A stretch of 64,000 nt of DNA, taken from the NCBI GenBank assembly GCA_025453605.1, contig JALOPZ010000001.1, positions 553,042 to 617,041 of the forward strand, written 5' to 3'. Position 1 is the stretch's first letter. The number at the start of each line of letters is the position of its first letter. Origin of the DNA: Candidatus Margulisiibacteriota bacterium (GTDB lineage Bacteria; Margulisbacteria; WOR-1; O2-12-FULL-45-9; XYB2-FULL-48-7). Shown here one piece after another: positions 1-7,136 of the stretch. A model generated the notes under the pieces. The model saw only the letters and a program-made list of their open reading frames with translations, did not search any database and was not told the DNA's origin. The position numbers and the translations under genes are program-made.

Positions 1-10
1 CTCGGTATTA

Positions 11-1090
11 ATGTATACCAGGGATAACGATCTCCCCCATACCAACCTCCATGTCGGGGGGAGCTATGTCGAGGTGTACAACGTTCAGGGCTTTTTAAAA
101 ACCCTGAACGAGGAAGGCTTTCCTTTTAACCTGGCGTTGAACGGCTCGCCGGAATACGACCGGCACTTTCCCCTGCACGACAAGGAAGTCCGTTTTCTGG
201 CTAAAATGGAGGATTCGGGGAGCCGCAACGGGGTGCGCAACATGGTAACTGTCGCCGACAACGCCCTGGTGCCGGAGATCAGGGCAAGATTTCCGGGGCT
301 GGAGGTAGCCGCCTCCTGTATCTCGGCAGCCTTTCGGCCGAACTTAGTGAGCTTCAGGGGAGAGCAGGGGGTCAGCTTTGATGATCCGCTCTTCTTCGTC
401 AAATATTATCGCTATTTATACTTGATCTGTGATCGGGTCGTTTCGATCCCGCAATTGAGCACCCCCGGGTTTTTTCTGGCTCTGGAGCTGACCAAAGACG
501 CGTTGCGGGCCAAAACGATCCTATTTTTGAACCTGGGGTGCGGCTCGCCGCAGATCGGCCGCTGCGTCAATCATTATCAGGGGGTCAGGAATGAGATCAG
601 CCGCCGGCTGCCGGAGATCCCGGCGCGTTTTCTGGTCCGGGCGGAAGATACGGTTATTGCCGGTGACGCGACCTGCTGCCGGCAGGCCTTTAGTTCGCTG
701 GAGCTGACGAGCCGGTTCGCCGACCTGCGGGCGCTGCACGGCCTGGGGATATTTCAGTTCAAGGTCCCGGCCCGCTCGAGCCGCGCCGCGCAAACTCTCG
801 ACTTTTTATGCCGCTTTCTCACCAGGGAACAGGGGGCCGCCGCTTTCCCGGACAAACCAGTGCTCTGGGGATACCGCCGGGAGGAGATCAAGCTCAGTTT
901 GCTGGAAAATTATCCGGCGGATACGCACCAGGTCCTGGCTGAATACTTTTGGCCGGGCTATGATGCTGATGGCCGCGAGGCTTACTGCGGTCATACCGCC
1001 AACCAGGTGCACAGTAACCTGCACGCAATGGCGGCGCAGTTGTGGGCGGGAAATAGAATGAAATTGTCAGCCGTGGAGAGCGAGAAGTGA
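11..1090 (+). CDS. Hypothetical protein, distant peptidase-U32-like TIM barrel
   Basis: A 359-residue protein I cannot name with confidence. The pattern 'FNLALNGS' near residue 40, 'NMVTVADNALVPEIRARFP' near residue 77 and 'LFLNLGCGSPQIGRCVNHY' near residue 170 resembles the order of blocks in U32-type peptidases and their relatives: an N-terminal strand with NGS, a 'vtvanp' strand, then a Cys-containing 'vNegC...C..H' block. Two cysteines (CCR) follow near residue 222. No signal peptide or membrane segment is seen. The frame stays open to the left edge of the window, so the start could lie upstream. It is separated from the next gene by 4 nt and probably shares its transcript. The family call is an inference from pattern; the coding call is firm because of length and codon use. 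Confidence 0.6.
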   Translation: MYTRDNDLPHTNLHVGGSYVEVYNVQGFLKTLNEEGFPFNLALNGSPEYDRHFPLHDKEVRFLAKMEDSGSRNGVRNMVTVADNALVPEIRARFPGLEVAASCISAAFRPNLVSFRGEQGVSFDDPLFFVKYYRYLYLICDRVVSIPQLSTPGFFLALELTKDALRAKTILFLNLGCGSPQIGRCVNHYQGVRNEISRRLPEIPARFLVRAEDTVIAGDATCCRQAFSSLELTSRFADLRALHGLGIFQFKVPARSSRAAQTLDFLCRFLTREQGAAAFPDKPVLWGYRREEIKLSLLENYPADTHQVLAEYFWPGYDADGREAYCGHTANQVHSNLHAMAAQLWAGNRMKLSAVESEK

Positions 1091-1094
1091 ACAT

Positions 1095-1925
1095 ATGCAT
1101 TTAAGTGTTGCCGAGAGCATCAGCCGCTTTAGACACGTTCACCGGGCCGCGCGCGTGATGAGCTCCTTGCTGGAGCGGCAGCGCCATCTCGTTTTCAAAC
1201 TGGGGCGACACGAGCAATGTGTCACCAGCGAGACTAAGGAACTTGGACCTAACCACCTTCCCCAATCTGACCGAGAGATTTCGGCGTACCGTGATGCGGT
1301 GCTGGCGGTGCTGGCGGCCCCTTCCCGGATCGAGAACGGGCCGGAACTGTTCTTACGGTTAGTCCCCCACGCCCTGGATATTCCGCCCGGGCAGTGGAAA
1401 GAAGTTGAACTGCCGCAGTTGATCTACCGCCTGACCGAAAATTGCTGGGGCTGGAACAGAACGCCCTGGGCCAGCTGCCACAAAACCCAGGAGTATATAG
1501 CGGCGCTGCCCCGCAAAGCACTCCTCTCACTAGCTTGGTACCTAAAGGATGTCGCGGCGAAGCAGAATGGCCAAGCTGGGGACCTAGAGCAGTCGCGCGC
1601 CTGGCTGCCAACGGACAAGGCGATCGAGTTATTGAAGGAGAACCAGGCAATCCGGATAATGGGCTTGCAACTAAAGGACCGGACTTATTACCGCCATGGC
1701 TTGATCTGGGAAGGGACAAAGCTGGCCGAGCTGCTGCTGCTGAATTACATCCCCAGCACCGAGCTGTTTCACGTTAGCGGCACGTTCGATTACGCTTTCA
1801 GCGGCACATTGAAGCAGTTTCAACCGGGAGATGTTCATTGGGTTCTGCTGACCAAAGGAAGGGACCCGCTAGTCGATGACACCCCTGACCCGCAAATCGA
1901 ACCGCCGGTCAGCCTGGCCGGTTGA
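1095..1925 (+). CDS. Hypothetical protein, unknown function
   Basis: A 276-residue soluble protein with no family I recognise. It begins with ATG 4 nt after the previous stop. The N-terminal 60 residues are basic and rich in His and Arg. The middle contains a Trp-rich patch around residues 115-130 (CWGWNRTPWASCHK). The C-terminal third alternates helix-like and strand-like segments and ends with a Pro/Asp-rich tail. No signal peptide, membrane segment or metal-binding cluster is obvious. Its position right after the U32-like gene suggests co-transcription. The following 45 nt contain a short CT-rich word repeat (GTCCCTCTG type) before the tRNA gene. Confidence 0.55.
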   Translation: MHLSVAESISRFRHVHRAARVMSSLLERQRHLVFKLGRHEQCVTSETKELGPNHLPQSDREISAYRDAVLAVLAAPSRIENGPELFLRLVPHALDIPPGQWKEVELPQLIYRLTENCWGWNRTPWASCHKTQEYIAALPRKALLSLAWYLKDVAAKQNGQAGDLEQSRAWLPTDKAIELLKENQAIRIMGLQLKDRTYYRHGLIWEGTKLAELLLLNYIPSTELFHVSGTFDYAFSGTLKQFQPGDVHWVLLTKGRDPLVDDTPDPQIEPPVSLAG

Positions 1926-1972
1926 ATCCCTCTCTGTCCCTCTGATATACTGATGTTCTGCGGTTCTAACGT

Positions 1973-2044
1973 GGCCCCATCGTCTAGGGGTTAGGACACC
2001 AGCTTTTCAAGCTGAGAACCGGGGTTCGATTCCCCGTGGGGCTA
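1973..2044 (+). tRNA. tRNA-Glu (anticodon TTC)
   Basis: The sequence folds as a cloverleaf. The acceptor stem GGCCCCA pairs with TGGGGCT (one G-U pair at position 1), followed by discriminator A at 2044. The anticodon loop is TTTTCAA with anticodon TTC at 2006-2008. The T arm is CGGGG-TTCGATT-CCCCG. The D region has the TCTAGGGGTTAGGA layout typical of tRNA-Glu. The 3' CCA is not encoded. The anticodon stem has four good pairs plus one C-A mismatch at its outer end. Confidence 0.95.
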
Positions 2045-2045
2045 T

Positions 2046-2064
2046 AAATTTGCTTCGCAAATTT
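2046..2064 (+). terminator. Perfect hairpin directly after tRNA-Glu
   Basis: AAATTTGC (2046-2053), loop TTC, GCAAATTT (2057-2064) form a perfect 8-bp stem one nucleotide after the tRNA 3' end. It could act in 3' processing or termination, but no long T-tract follows, so a terminator role is only inferred. Confidence 0.45.
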
Positions 2065-2075
2065 AAGAATGTGGG

Positions 2076-2158
2076 ATAAGAATGAGGAATGAGGGGGAAT
2101 GTAGAATCAAGCAAATTCATCCCTCATTCCTCTTCCTCATTCCTCATTCCTATTCTTT
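2076..2158. repeat. Intergenic GAATGAGG word repeat with inverted copies
   Basis: The left part (2076-2097) repeats the word AATGAGGAATGAGG. The right part (2119-2158) carries its reverse complement several times (CCTCATTCCTCTTCCTCATT). The two halves can pair over about 20 bp with small mismatches. It fills most of the spacer between the tRNA and the pentapeptide gene and belongs to the low-complexity word elements seen elsewhere in the window. Confidence 0.6.
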
Positions 2159-2170
2159 CGCAGGGCTATT

Positions 2171-2794
2171 TTGTTATGGTTCATTTTAAAGAGGGAGAGC
2201 ACGATCGAAACGGAAAACCTGGCGGCCTCGTCATATGAAGCGCAGGCGTTTGAAGGCCTGTTCCTGTCGGAAATAGATCTGACCGGGAAAGAGTTCTCTG
2301 ACTGTTCATTCAAGAACTGTCACTTCCTTGGTTGCCGGCTCTCAGCTGCCTCTTTTCGAGATTGCCGCTTCCACAATTGTACGCTGGCCAACATCGCGGT
2401 TGATAATTGCGGTTTTCAAAGCGCCAGCTTTATCGGCTGCAAGCTGGTCGGCATCATCTTTTCACCGCTTAAAAAAGCGCTATTAAGCTGGGAATTTATC
2501 AAATGCCGGATAGAACTTTGTAATTTCAATGGGTTGAAGATCAAGGAAACGAAGTTTCTTGACTGCGTGATCAAAAGCACCGACTTTATCAATATCGATC
2601 TGAGTAGCGCGGATTTTTCCGGTTCCGATCTGCAGGGAAGCCGCTTCCACGGAGCGAACTTGGGGAAAGCCAGATTTTCCACTGCATTTAACTACGTGAT
2701 CGATCCGACCTGCAATCAAGTCAAACAAGCCCGCTTCTCCGCGCCGGAGGCGCTGGCTCTGCTGGTCCCGTTCGGGATCAAGCTCGATAGTTGA
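2171..2794 (+). CDS. Pentapeptide-repeat protein (Qnr/McbG-like size)
   Basis: A protein of about 207 residues built largely of pentapeptide repeats. Residues 35-105 run in units such as FSDCS-FKNCH-FLGCR, with central Phe or Leu and frequent Cys or Asn at the turn, and a second block covers about residues 118-165 (ADFSGSDLQGSRFHGANL). Such proteins fold as a right-handed square beta helix. Length and the two-block layout with a short interruption resemble gyrase-protecting Qnr and McbG proteins; that function is inference only. The start is unclear: the frame opens at TTG 2171, while ATG 2176 is out of frame and leads to an early stop. A GAGGGAGA stretch at 2190-2197 could be a Shine-Dalgarno site, but no standard start codon follows it in frame. 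Confidence 0.7.
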   Translation: MLWFILKRESTIETENLAASSYEAQAFEGLFLSEIDLTGKEFSDCSFKNCHFLGCRLSAASFRDCRFHNCTLANIAVDNCGFQSASFIGCKLVGIIFSPLKKALLSWEFIKCRIELCNFNGLKIKETKFLDCVIKSTDFINIDLSSADFSGSDLQGSRFHGANLGKARFSTAFNYVIDPTCNQVKQARFSAPEALALLVPFGIKLDS

Positions 2795-2799
2795 CGCCG

Positions 2800-2808
2800 T
2801 GTTATAAT
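2800..2808 (+). promoter_or_regulatory. Extended -10 box for ychF, start-proximal
   Basis: TGT-TATAAT ends 8 nt before the ychF ATG. This predicts a transcript start about 2 nt upstream of the start codon, and no Shine-Dalgarno site is present. Confidence 0.65.
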
Positions 2809-2816
2809 CATATTGT

Positions 2817-3902
2817 ATGGCCTTATCGCTCGGCATCGTCGGATTACCCAACGTCGGCAAGTCGTCCTTGTTCAACGCGCTGTCGCGCGCCAAGGCGAAC
2901 GTCTCCAATTACCCGTTCTGCACCATCGACCCCAACATCGGCGTCGTTGAGGTCCCCGACGAGCGGCTGCAAACCCTGACCAAAATGTTCAGCTCTAAAA
3001 AGACCGTGCCGGCGGTGATCGAGTTTTACGACATAGCCGGCCTGGTCAAAGGGGCGAGCCGGGGCGAAGGTCTGGGGAATAAATTTCTCGGCAACATCCG
3101 CGAAGTCGACGCCATTCTGCACGTTGTCCGCTGTTTTCAGAGCGAGGAAATCGTCCATGTCGAGGGGGCGGTCAACCCCCGGCGTGATATCGAGATCATC
3201 AACCTAGAGCTGAGCCTGGCCGATATGTCGCAGGTGGAAAAAAGACAGCTCTTTATCAAACAGAAGGTCAAAACCGGCGACACCCGCGCTGTCCGCGAGA
3301 ACGGCGTCCTGCAGCAGCTCTACGACTGGCTGGCCAAGGGTAAATTAGCCAGAAACTTCCCGTTCGAGGAAAAAGATAAGGAATGGCTCAAGGAGGTTTC
3401 CCTGCTTACGCTCAAACCGGTCCTCTACGCCGCCAACGTTGATGAAACGGGGGATGAGGGGCAGGTCGAGGTGGTTCGGGCGGTGGCTAAAGAGGACGGG
3501 GCGGGGGTCGTGGTCATCTCATCGAAGCTCGAGGCCGAGTTGGCGGAGCTTTCACCGGAAGACGCCCAGGCCTTTTTGACGGAATTGGGGATGAAGGAGT
3601 CCGCCCTGGCCAAACTAATCCGCGCCAGCTACGAATTGCTCAACCTGATCACCTTTTTTACGGCCGGGGAGAAAGATTCGCATGCCTGGACGGTCACGAG
3701 GGGGGCAAAAGCGCCGCAGGCGGCCGGCAAGATCCACTCGGATATGGAACGAGGCTTCATCGCCGCCGAGGTCGTTCACTACGCCGATATGATCGCCTGC
3801 GGATCTTTCGCGGCCGCACGCGAAAAAGGGCTTCTGCACACCGAAGGGAAGGAATATGTGGTCGAGGATGGGGATTTGATTTTAGTCCGCTTCGTGGTAT
3901 AA
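2817..3902 (+). CDS. ychF: Ribosome-binding ATPase YchF (Obg-family P-loop protein)
   Basis: A 361-residue full-length YchF. The P-loop GLPNVGKSS is at residues 9-17, switch and Walker B region '[10 protein letters not shown]' near 70, and the base-recognition motif is NVDE (near 205) instead of NKxD, which in this family switches preference from GTP to ATP. A central coiled region and a C-terminal TGS domain (about 278-361) complete it. YchF binds ribosomes and responds to translation or oxidative stress in other bacteria. The ATG lies 8 nt after an extended -10 box, so it probably heads a leaderless transcript. The promoter for the rpsF operon overlaps its 3' end. Confidence 0.96.
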   Translation: MALSLGIVGLPNVGKSSLFNALSRAKANVSNYPFCTIDPNIGVVEVPDERLQTLTKMFSSKKTVPAVIEFYDIAGLVKGASRGEGLGNKFLGNIREVDAILHVVRCFQSEEIVHVEGAVNPRRDIEIINLELSLADMSQVEKRQLFIKQKVKTGDTRAVRENGVLQQLYDWLAKGKLARNFPFEEKDKEWLKEVSLLTLKPVLYAANVDETGDEGQVEVVRAVAKEDGAGVVVISSKLEAELAELSPEDAQAFLTELGMKESALAKLIRASYELLNLITFFTAGEKDSHAWTVTRGAKAPQAAGKIHSDMERGFIAAEVVHYADMIACGSFAAAREKGLLHTEGKEYVVEDGDLILVRFVV

Positions 3903-3903
3903 T
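3876..3903 (+). promoter_or_regulatory. Promoter of the rpsF-ssb-rpsR-rplI operon
   Basis: A -35-like TTGATT (3876-3881), a 16-nt spacer and an extended -10 TGG-TATAAT (3895-3903) overlap the end of ychF. The predicted start near 3910 gives a leader of about 50 nt that contains the Shine-Dalgarno AGGAGG. This contrasts with the leaderless arrangement of most other units here. Confidence 0.65.
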
Positions 3904-3960
3904 ATTACCCTCACGCGAAATGGCGCTTTTCCACGATCCAATTTACAGGAGGTTTTTGCG

Positions 3961-4356
3961 TTGAACCAGTATGAATTGATATTAATAATGGACCCGGGGA
4001 TGGGGGAAGAAAAGGTTTCCCAGTTAACCACCAAGATCGAAGATAAGATCAAGGCGTTGGGCGGCGAGATCGAAAAGACCGAAAAATGGGGGATCAAGCG
4101 CCTCGCTTCGATGATCAAAAAGGCGAAATCACTGACCCAGGGCGTTTACACCATGATCCGGTTCAATTCGCCCGCTGCCGTGCCGGCTGAGATCAAGGCC
4201 TATCTCAAGGTTAACGAGAGCGTGATTCGCTCTTTCCTCTCCCGCGCGGTCATTCTGCCCGAACCCCGGCCGGATAGAAGAGAGATCGCCGGCGCGCCGC
4301 TGGCGGCGGTCGCCGTAGGCGAGATCAAAGGGGAGCCGTTTGGCGAACCTAAATAG
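3961..4356 (+). CDS. rpsF: 30S ribosomal protein S6
   Basis: Starts at TTG, preceded by a strong AGGAGG, and encodes 131 residues. The N-terminal 'NQYELILIMDPGMGEEKV' and central 'KTEKWGIKRLASMIKKAKSL' are typical of bS6, with the WGxxxLA-like core conserved. bS6 binds the central domain of 16S rRNA together with bS18, whose gene lies downstream in the same operon. The C-terminal 30 residues are a family-atypical extension. The end overlaps the first ssb gene by 17 nt, consistent with translational coupling. Confidence 0.96.
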   Translation: MNQYELILIMDPGMGEEKVSQLTTKIEDKIKALGGEIEKTEKWGIKRLASMIKKAKSLTQGVYTMIRFNSPAAVPAEIKAYLKVNESVIRSFLSRAVILPEPRPDRREIAGAPLAAVAVGEIKGEPFGEPK

Positions 4357-4753
4357 GATCATCCTGGTCGGCCGACTGGCCGCCGACCCCGATAGCCGCT
4401 CCACCGTTGAGGGGCTGCCGATCGCCCGGTTCAAGCTGGTCGTGGAACGGCCGTTCGGCGGGCAGGGGGAGAACGGTTCCGATCTGATCGATATCGTTGC
4501 CTGGCGGCGGTTGGCGGAAATTTGCGGCCAGTACCTGAAGAAGAACCAACTGGTGCTGGTCGACGGCCGGATCCAGAACCGCTCGTTCGAGGACCAGAGC
4601 GGGCAACGCAAGTGGGTGACTGAAGTGGTTGCCGCGAACATGACGATGCTGGAGAAGGGGCAAGGGGGGAAGAGAGAGGAAGCCGCGGTCGCGCTGGCAA
4701 CAGAGGACGAAGTCGTTGACGACGCCGACCTGGCGAGCGACCTACCGTTTTAA
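4340..4753 (+). CDS. ssb: Single-stranded DNA-binding protein, copy 1
   Basis: A 137-residue SSB. The OB fold occupies residues 1-105, with 'NRIILVGRLAADPDSRSTVEG' at the start, 'IDIVAWRRLAEICGQYLKK' in the middle and 'VVAANMTMLE' closing the fold. A short acidic tail ends in DLPF, the conserved tip that recruits partner proteins. The TTG start is preceded by GGGGAG and lies inside the end of rpsF. A second ssb begins 2 nt after its stop, so two SSB paralogs are produced from one mRNA. Confidence 0.93.
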   Translation: MANLNRIILVGRLAADPDSRSTVEGLPIARFKLVVERPFGGQGENGSDLIDIVAWRRLAEICGQYLKKNQLVLVDGRIQNRSFEDQSGQRKWVTEVVAANMTMLEKGQGGKREEAAVALATEDEVVDDADLASDLPF

Positions 4754-4754
4754 C

Positions 4755-5141
4755 ATGTACAACAAAGCATTTTTGATCGGCAATTTGACCAAAGACCCGG
4801 AGGTTCGCTCGACGACGAGCGGGATCCCGGTCGCCCGGTTCACGCTGGCGATCAATCGCTTCAAGAAGGGCGGCGAACAGGAAGCCGACTTTATCAACGT
4901 CGTCGCCTGGCGGCGGCTGGCGGAGATCTGCGGCGAATTTTTGAAAAAGGGCCGTCCGGTGGCGATAGAAGGCCGCCTGCAGATCCGCAGCTTTACCGGG
5001 CGCGACGGCCAAAAGCGGACCATGGCCGAGGTCGTGGCCGACAACATGCAGATGCTCGGCAGCAAGCCGGGAACAGGTCCCGGCCCGGCCAGGGAAACTG
5101 CGCCGGCCGAGAACACGATCGTTGACGATATACCATTTTAA
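4755..5141 (+). CDS. ssb: Single-stranded DNA-binding protein, copy 2
   Basis: A 128-residue SSB with the OB fold at residues 1-103 ('MYNKAFLIGNLTKDPEVRST', 'INVVAWRRLAEICGEFLKK') and a canonical acidic tail ending DDIPF. The ATG at 4755 is chosen because it starts the conserved fold and sits 1 nt after the stop of copy 1; an upstream in-frame start would only add residues outside the family. It is close to copy 1 in the core, so the pair looks like an old tandem duplication at the usual ssb position between rpsF and rpsR. Confidence 0.93.
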   Translation: MYNKAFLIGNLTKDPEVRSTTSGIPVARFTLAINRFKKGGEQEADFINVVAWRRLAEICGEFLKKGRPVAIEGRLQIRSFTGRDGQKRTMAEVVADNMQMLGSKPGTGPGPARETAPAENTIVDDIPF

Positions 5142-5153
5142 AGGGGTGGAGCA

Positions 5154-5405
5154 ATGACCAGGGAAGCAAGGAAACCAAAAAGCGGGGGCCAGTTCAAAAA
5201 ACGAAAAAAGAAGCCGTGCGTCTTTTGTGTCGACCAGAAAGAGATCGATTACAAGGACATCGGCTTCGTCAAGCGGTTCATGACGGACCGCGGCAAGATC
5301 GCGCCGCGCCGGCTCTCCGGCTGCTGCGCCCTGCATCAGCGGATGATCGCCAAGGCAGTTAAGCGAGCGCGGCAGATCGGCCTGGCGCCGTTCGTGGTGG
5401 ACTAA
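5154..5405 (+). CDS. rpsR: 30S ribosomal protein S18, zinc-ribbon form
   Basis: An 83-residue bS18 with a basic N-terminus and the conserved core 'IDYKDIGFVKRFMTDRGKI' and 'RRLSGCCALHQRMIAKAVKRAR'. The pattern CVFC near residue 21 together with CC..H near residue 58 corresponds to the zinc-binding (C+) type of this protein. It assembles next to bS6 on the small subunit. A Shine-Dalgarno GGGGTGGAG precedes the ATG. Confidence 0.96.
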   Translation: MTREARKPKSGGQFKKRKKKPCVFCVDQKEIDYKDIGFVKRFMTDRGKIAPRRLSGCCALHQRMIAKAVKRARQIGLAPFVVD

Positions 5406-5406
5406 A

Positions 5407-5832
5407 ATGAAGGTCATATTCGTCGAGGATGATCGCGTCGCCGAAGTGTCCGAAGGATACGCCCGCAACTATTTGCTGCCGCGCAAATTGGTCATCAAGG
5501 CTTCGCCGCACGCCCTGGCACTGGTTGCCAAGCGCGAGGCCAAGAAAAAAACCGAGGTCGACAAAAAGCGGGTCGCGATGAACGAGCTGGCGGAAAAGCT
5601 GGCAGCCAGCACCGTAACCGTGACCGCCGACGTTGGTGAAGGCGGCAAATTGTTCGGCTCGGTGACCGCGGCCGATATCGCCGGCGCCGTTAAACGGGAA
5701 CTGGGCATTGAGCTCGACCGGAAAAAGCTCGATCTGCGCGAACCGCTCAAGGTGGTCGGCGAGTACAGCGTCCCGGTCAAGCTTTTTCAGGACATCACCG
5801 GCACCATCAAGCTTAACGTCGCCGCCAGGTAG
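5407..5832 (+). CDS. rplI: 50S ribosomal protein L9
   Basis: A 141-residue bL9. The N-terminal domain has 'VAEVSEGYARNYLLPRKLV', followed by a Lys-rich connecting helix (residues 38-72) and a C-terminal domain with 'EGGKLFGSVTAADIAGAV'. It begins 1 nt after the rpsR stop and ends 3 nt before uvrC, so the operon runs without a break. Confidence 0.95.
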   Translation: MKVIFVEDDRVAEVSEGYARNYLLPRKLVIKASPHALALVAKREAKKKTEVDKKRVAMNELAEKLAASTVTVTADVGEGGKLFGSVTAADIAGAVKRELGIELDRKKLDLREPLKVVGEYSVPVKLFQDITGTIKLNVAAR

Positions 5833-5835
5833 AGG

Positions 5836-7101
5836 ATGAGCACGCTTCGCGAGAAGCTGGCCGCTCTCCCCGCCAAACCGGGGGTTTACCTCTTCAAAGA
5901 CCGGGCCGGTACGGTTATTTACGTCGGCAAAGCGAAATCGCTCCGCCGCCGGGTCGCTTCTTATTTCAAACCCAATCCCGACCTTAAGACCTCGATCCTG
6001 GTCAGCCGCCTTTATGACGCCGACTTTATCACGACCGGTTCAGAACTGGACGCGCTTATCCTGGAAGAGCAACTGGTCAAAAAATACCGGCCGCGCTACA
6101 ACATTGCCCTGAAAGACGACAAAGCCTATCCCTATCTTAAGCTGACGGTCAATGAAGAATGGCCGCGGCTGCTGCTCGTCCGCCGGCGGGAAAAGGACGG
6201 GGCGCTGTACTTCGGTCGTTTTCAGGGCGGAATGGTGCGGGCGGTTGTTCGCCTGGTCAAAAAGCTGTTCCCGATCCGCTGGTGCGTCGAATCGCCCCTC
6301 CGGTCAAGGGAGCAGCCGTGTCTTTATTATCACATCGGAGCGTGCGCCGGCCCCTGCATCGGCCGGATAACAAAAGAAGATTACCGGACGCTGATCGAAG
6401 GATTGGCCCTTCTCCTCCGGGGGAAGATGGCCGGCGCGATCGCCAAATTGCAGGTGGAGATGGCGCGGGCCGCGGCCCGGCGCGATTACGAACGGGCGGC
6501 CGCTTTGCGGGACAGCATTAAGCTGATCGAAAAGATGCAGGCGGGGAAATCGACGCTCGGTCGGACCCCGACGCCGCGCGGGATCCGGGAGCTGGCGGAA
6601 TTACAGCAGGCGCTTAACCTGAAAAAGCTCCCGATGCGGATCGAATGTTTCGACATCTCCAATCTCCAGGGGGCGAACATGGTGGCGTCGCTGGTCACCT
6701 TTCTGGGGGGCGCGCCGCTCAAAAGCGATTACCGCCGCTTTAAGATCCGTTCGGTGGAGGGAAAACCAAATGACGTCCAGGCGATCTATGAAGTGGTCAA
6801 GCGGCGCTACGCCGGTTCACTGGCCCGTAAAATGGACGATCCCGATCTGGTCATGGTCGACGGCGGCGCCGCGCAGGCGGCCTTTGGGCAGAAAGCCTTG
6901 ACCGAAGCGGGTCGAAGCAAACTGCCGCTGATCGGCCTGGCTAAGCGCGAAGAGGAGATCTACCTGCCCGGACACCCCAAGCCATTACACCTTGACCGGG
7001 CGACGCCCGGACTCCAATTGCTGCAGCGGATTCGCGACGAAGCGCACCGTTTCGCCATTACTTTTCACCGAGAAAAGCGAAAAAAGTCGTTTTTCGCTTA
7101 A
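5836..7101 (+). CDS. uvrC: UvrC excinuclease subunit, lacking the C-terminal HhH domain
   Basis: A 421-residue UvrC-like protein; the family is usually about 600 residues. Present are the GIY-YIG nuclease (residues 14-95, with 'KPGVYLFKDRAGTVIYVGKA'), a Cys-rich Fe-S-type segment (about 154-178), a UVR motif (DYERAAALRDSIK, about 217) and the RNase H-like nuclease with its Asp (CFDISNLQG), Asp (VMVDGG) and His (DEAHRFAITFHR) residues. The protein stops right after that His, where the tandem helix-hairpin-helix DNA-binding domain normally follows. Only 35 nt separate the stop from the next gene, so the missing domain is not hidden behind a frameshift. DNA-damage incision is expected but 5' incision may be altered. 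Confidence 0.92.
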   Translation: MSTLREKLAALPAKPGVYLFKDRAGTVIYVGKAKSLRRRVASYFKPNPDLKTSILVSRLYDADFITTGSELDALILEEQLVKKYRPRYNIALKDDKAYPYLKLTVNEEWPRLLLVRRREKDGALYFGRFQGGMVRAVVRLVKKLFPIRWCVESPLRSREQPCLYYHIGACAGPCIGRITKEDYRTLIEGLALLLRGKMAGAIAKLQVEMARAAARRDYERAAALRDSIKLIEKMQAGKSTLGRTPTPRGIRELAELQQALNLKKLPMRIECFDISNLQGANMVASLVTFLGGAPLKSDYRRFKIRSVEGKPNDVQAIYEVVKRRYAGSLARKMDDPDLVMVDGGAAQAAFGQKALTEAGRSKLPLIGLAKREEEIYLPGHPKPLHLDRATPGLQLLQRIRDEAHRFAITFHREKRKKSFFA

Positions 7102-7122
7102 CTTGTGGCTCACTGGTGTTTG

Positions 7123-7131
7123 TGTTATGAT
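7123..7131 (+). promoter_or_regulatory. Extended -10 box for envC-like gene
   Basis: TGT-TATGAT ends 5 nt before the ATG, with TTGTGG at 7104-7109 as a possible -35 (16-nt spacer). A leaderless transcript is predicted. Confidence 0.55.
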
Positions 7132-7136
7132 AAAAA

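Noticed and set aside
2791..2796. TTGACG as the -35 of the ychF promoter
   Set aside because: It is only 6 nt from the TATAAT box, far from the 16-18 nt needed; the promoter is better explained by its extended -10.
3904..3960. S6:S18-binding autoregulatory leader in rpsF mRNA
   Set aside because: The leader is about 50 nt and I could not find a convincing stem with the CCG bulge; a covariance search would be needed.
4431..5468. Long minus-strand frame opposite ssb-rpsR
   Set aside because: It mirrors the codon pattern of the plus-strand genes and has no recognisable family; it is a shadow frame, as are the long opposite frames at 30324-31814, 16535-17590 and 47652-48623.
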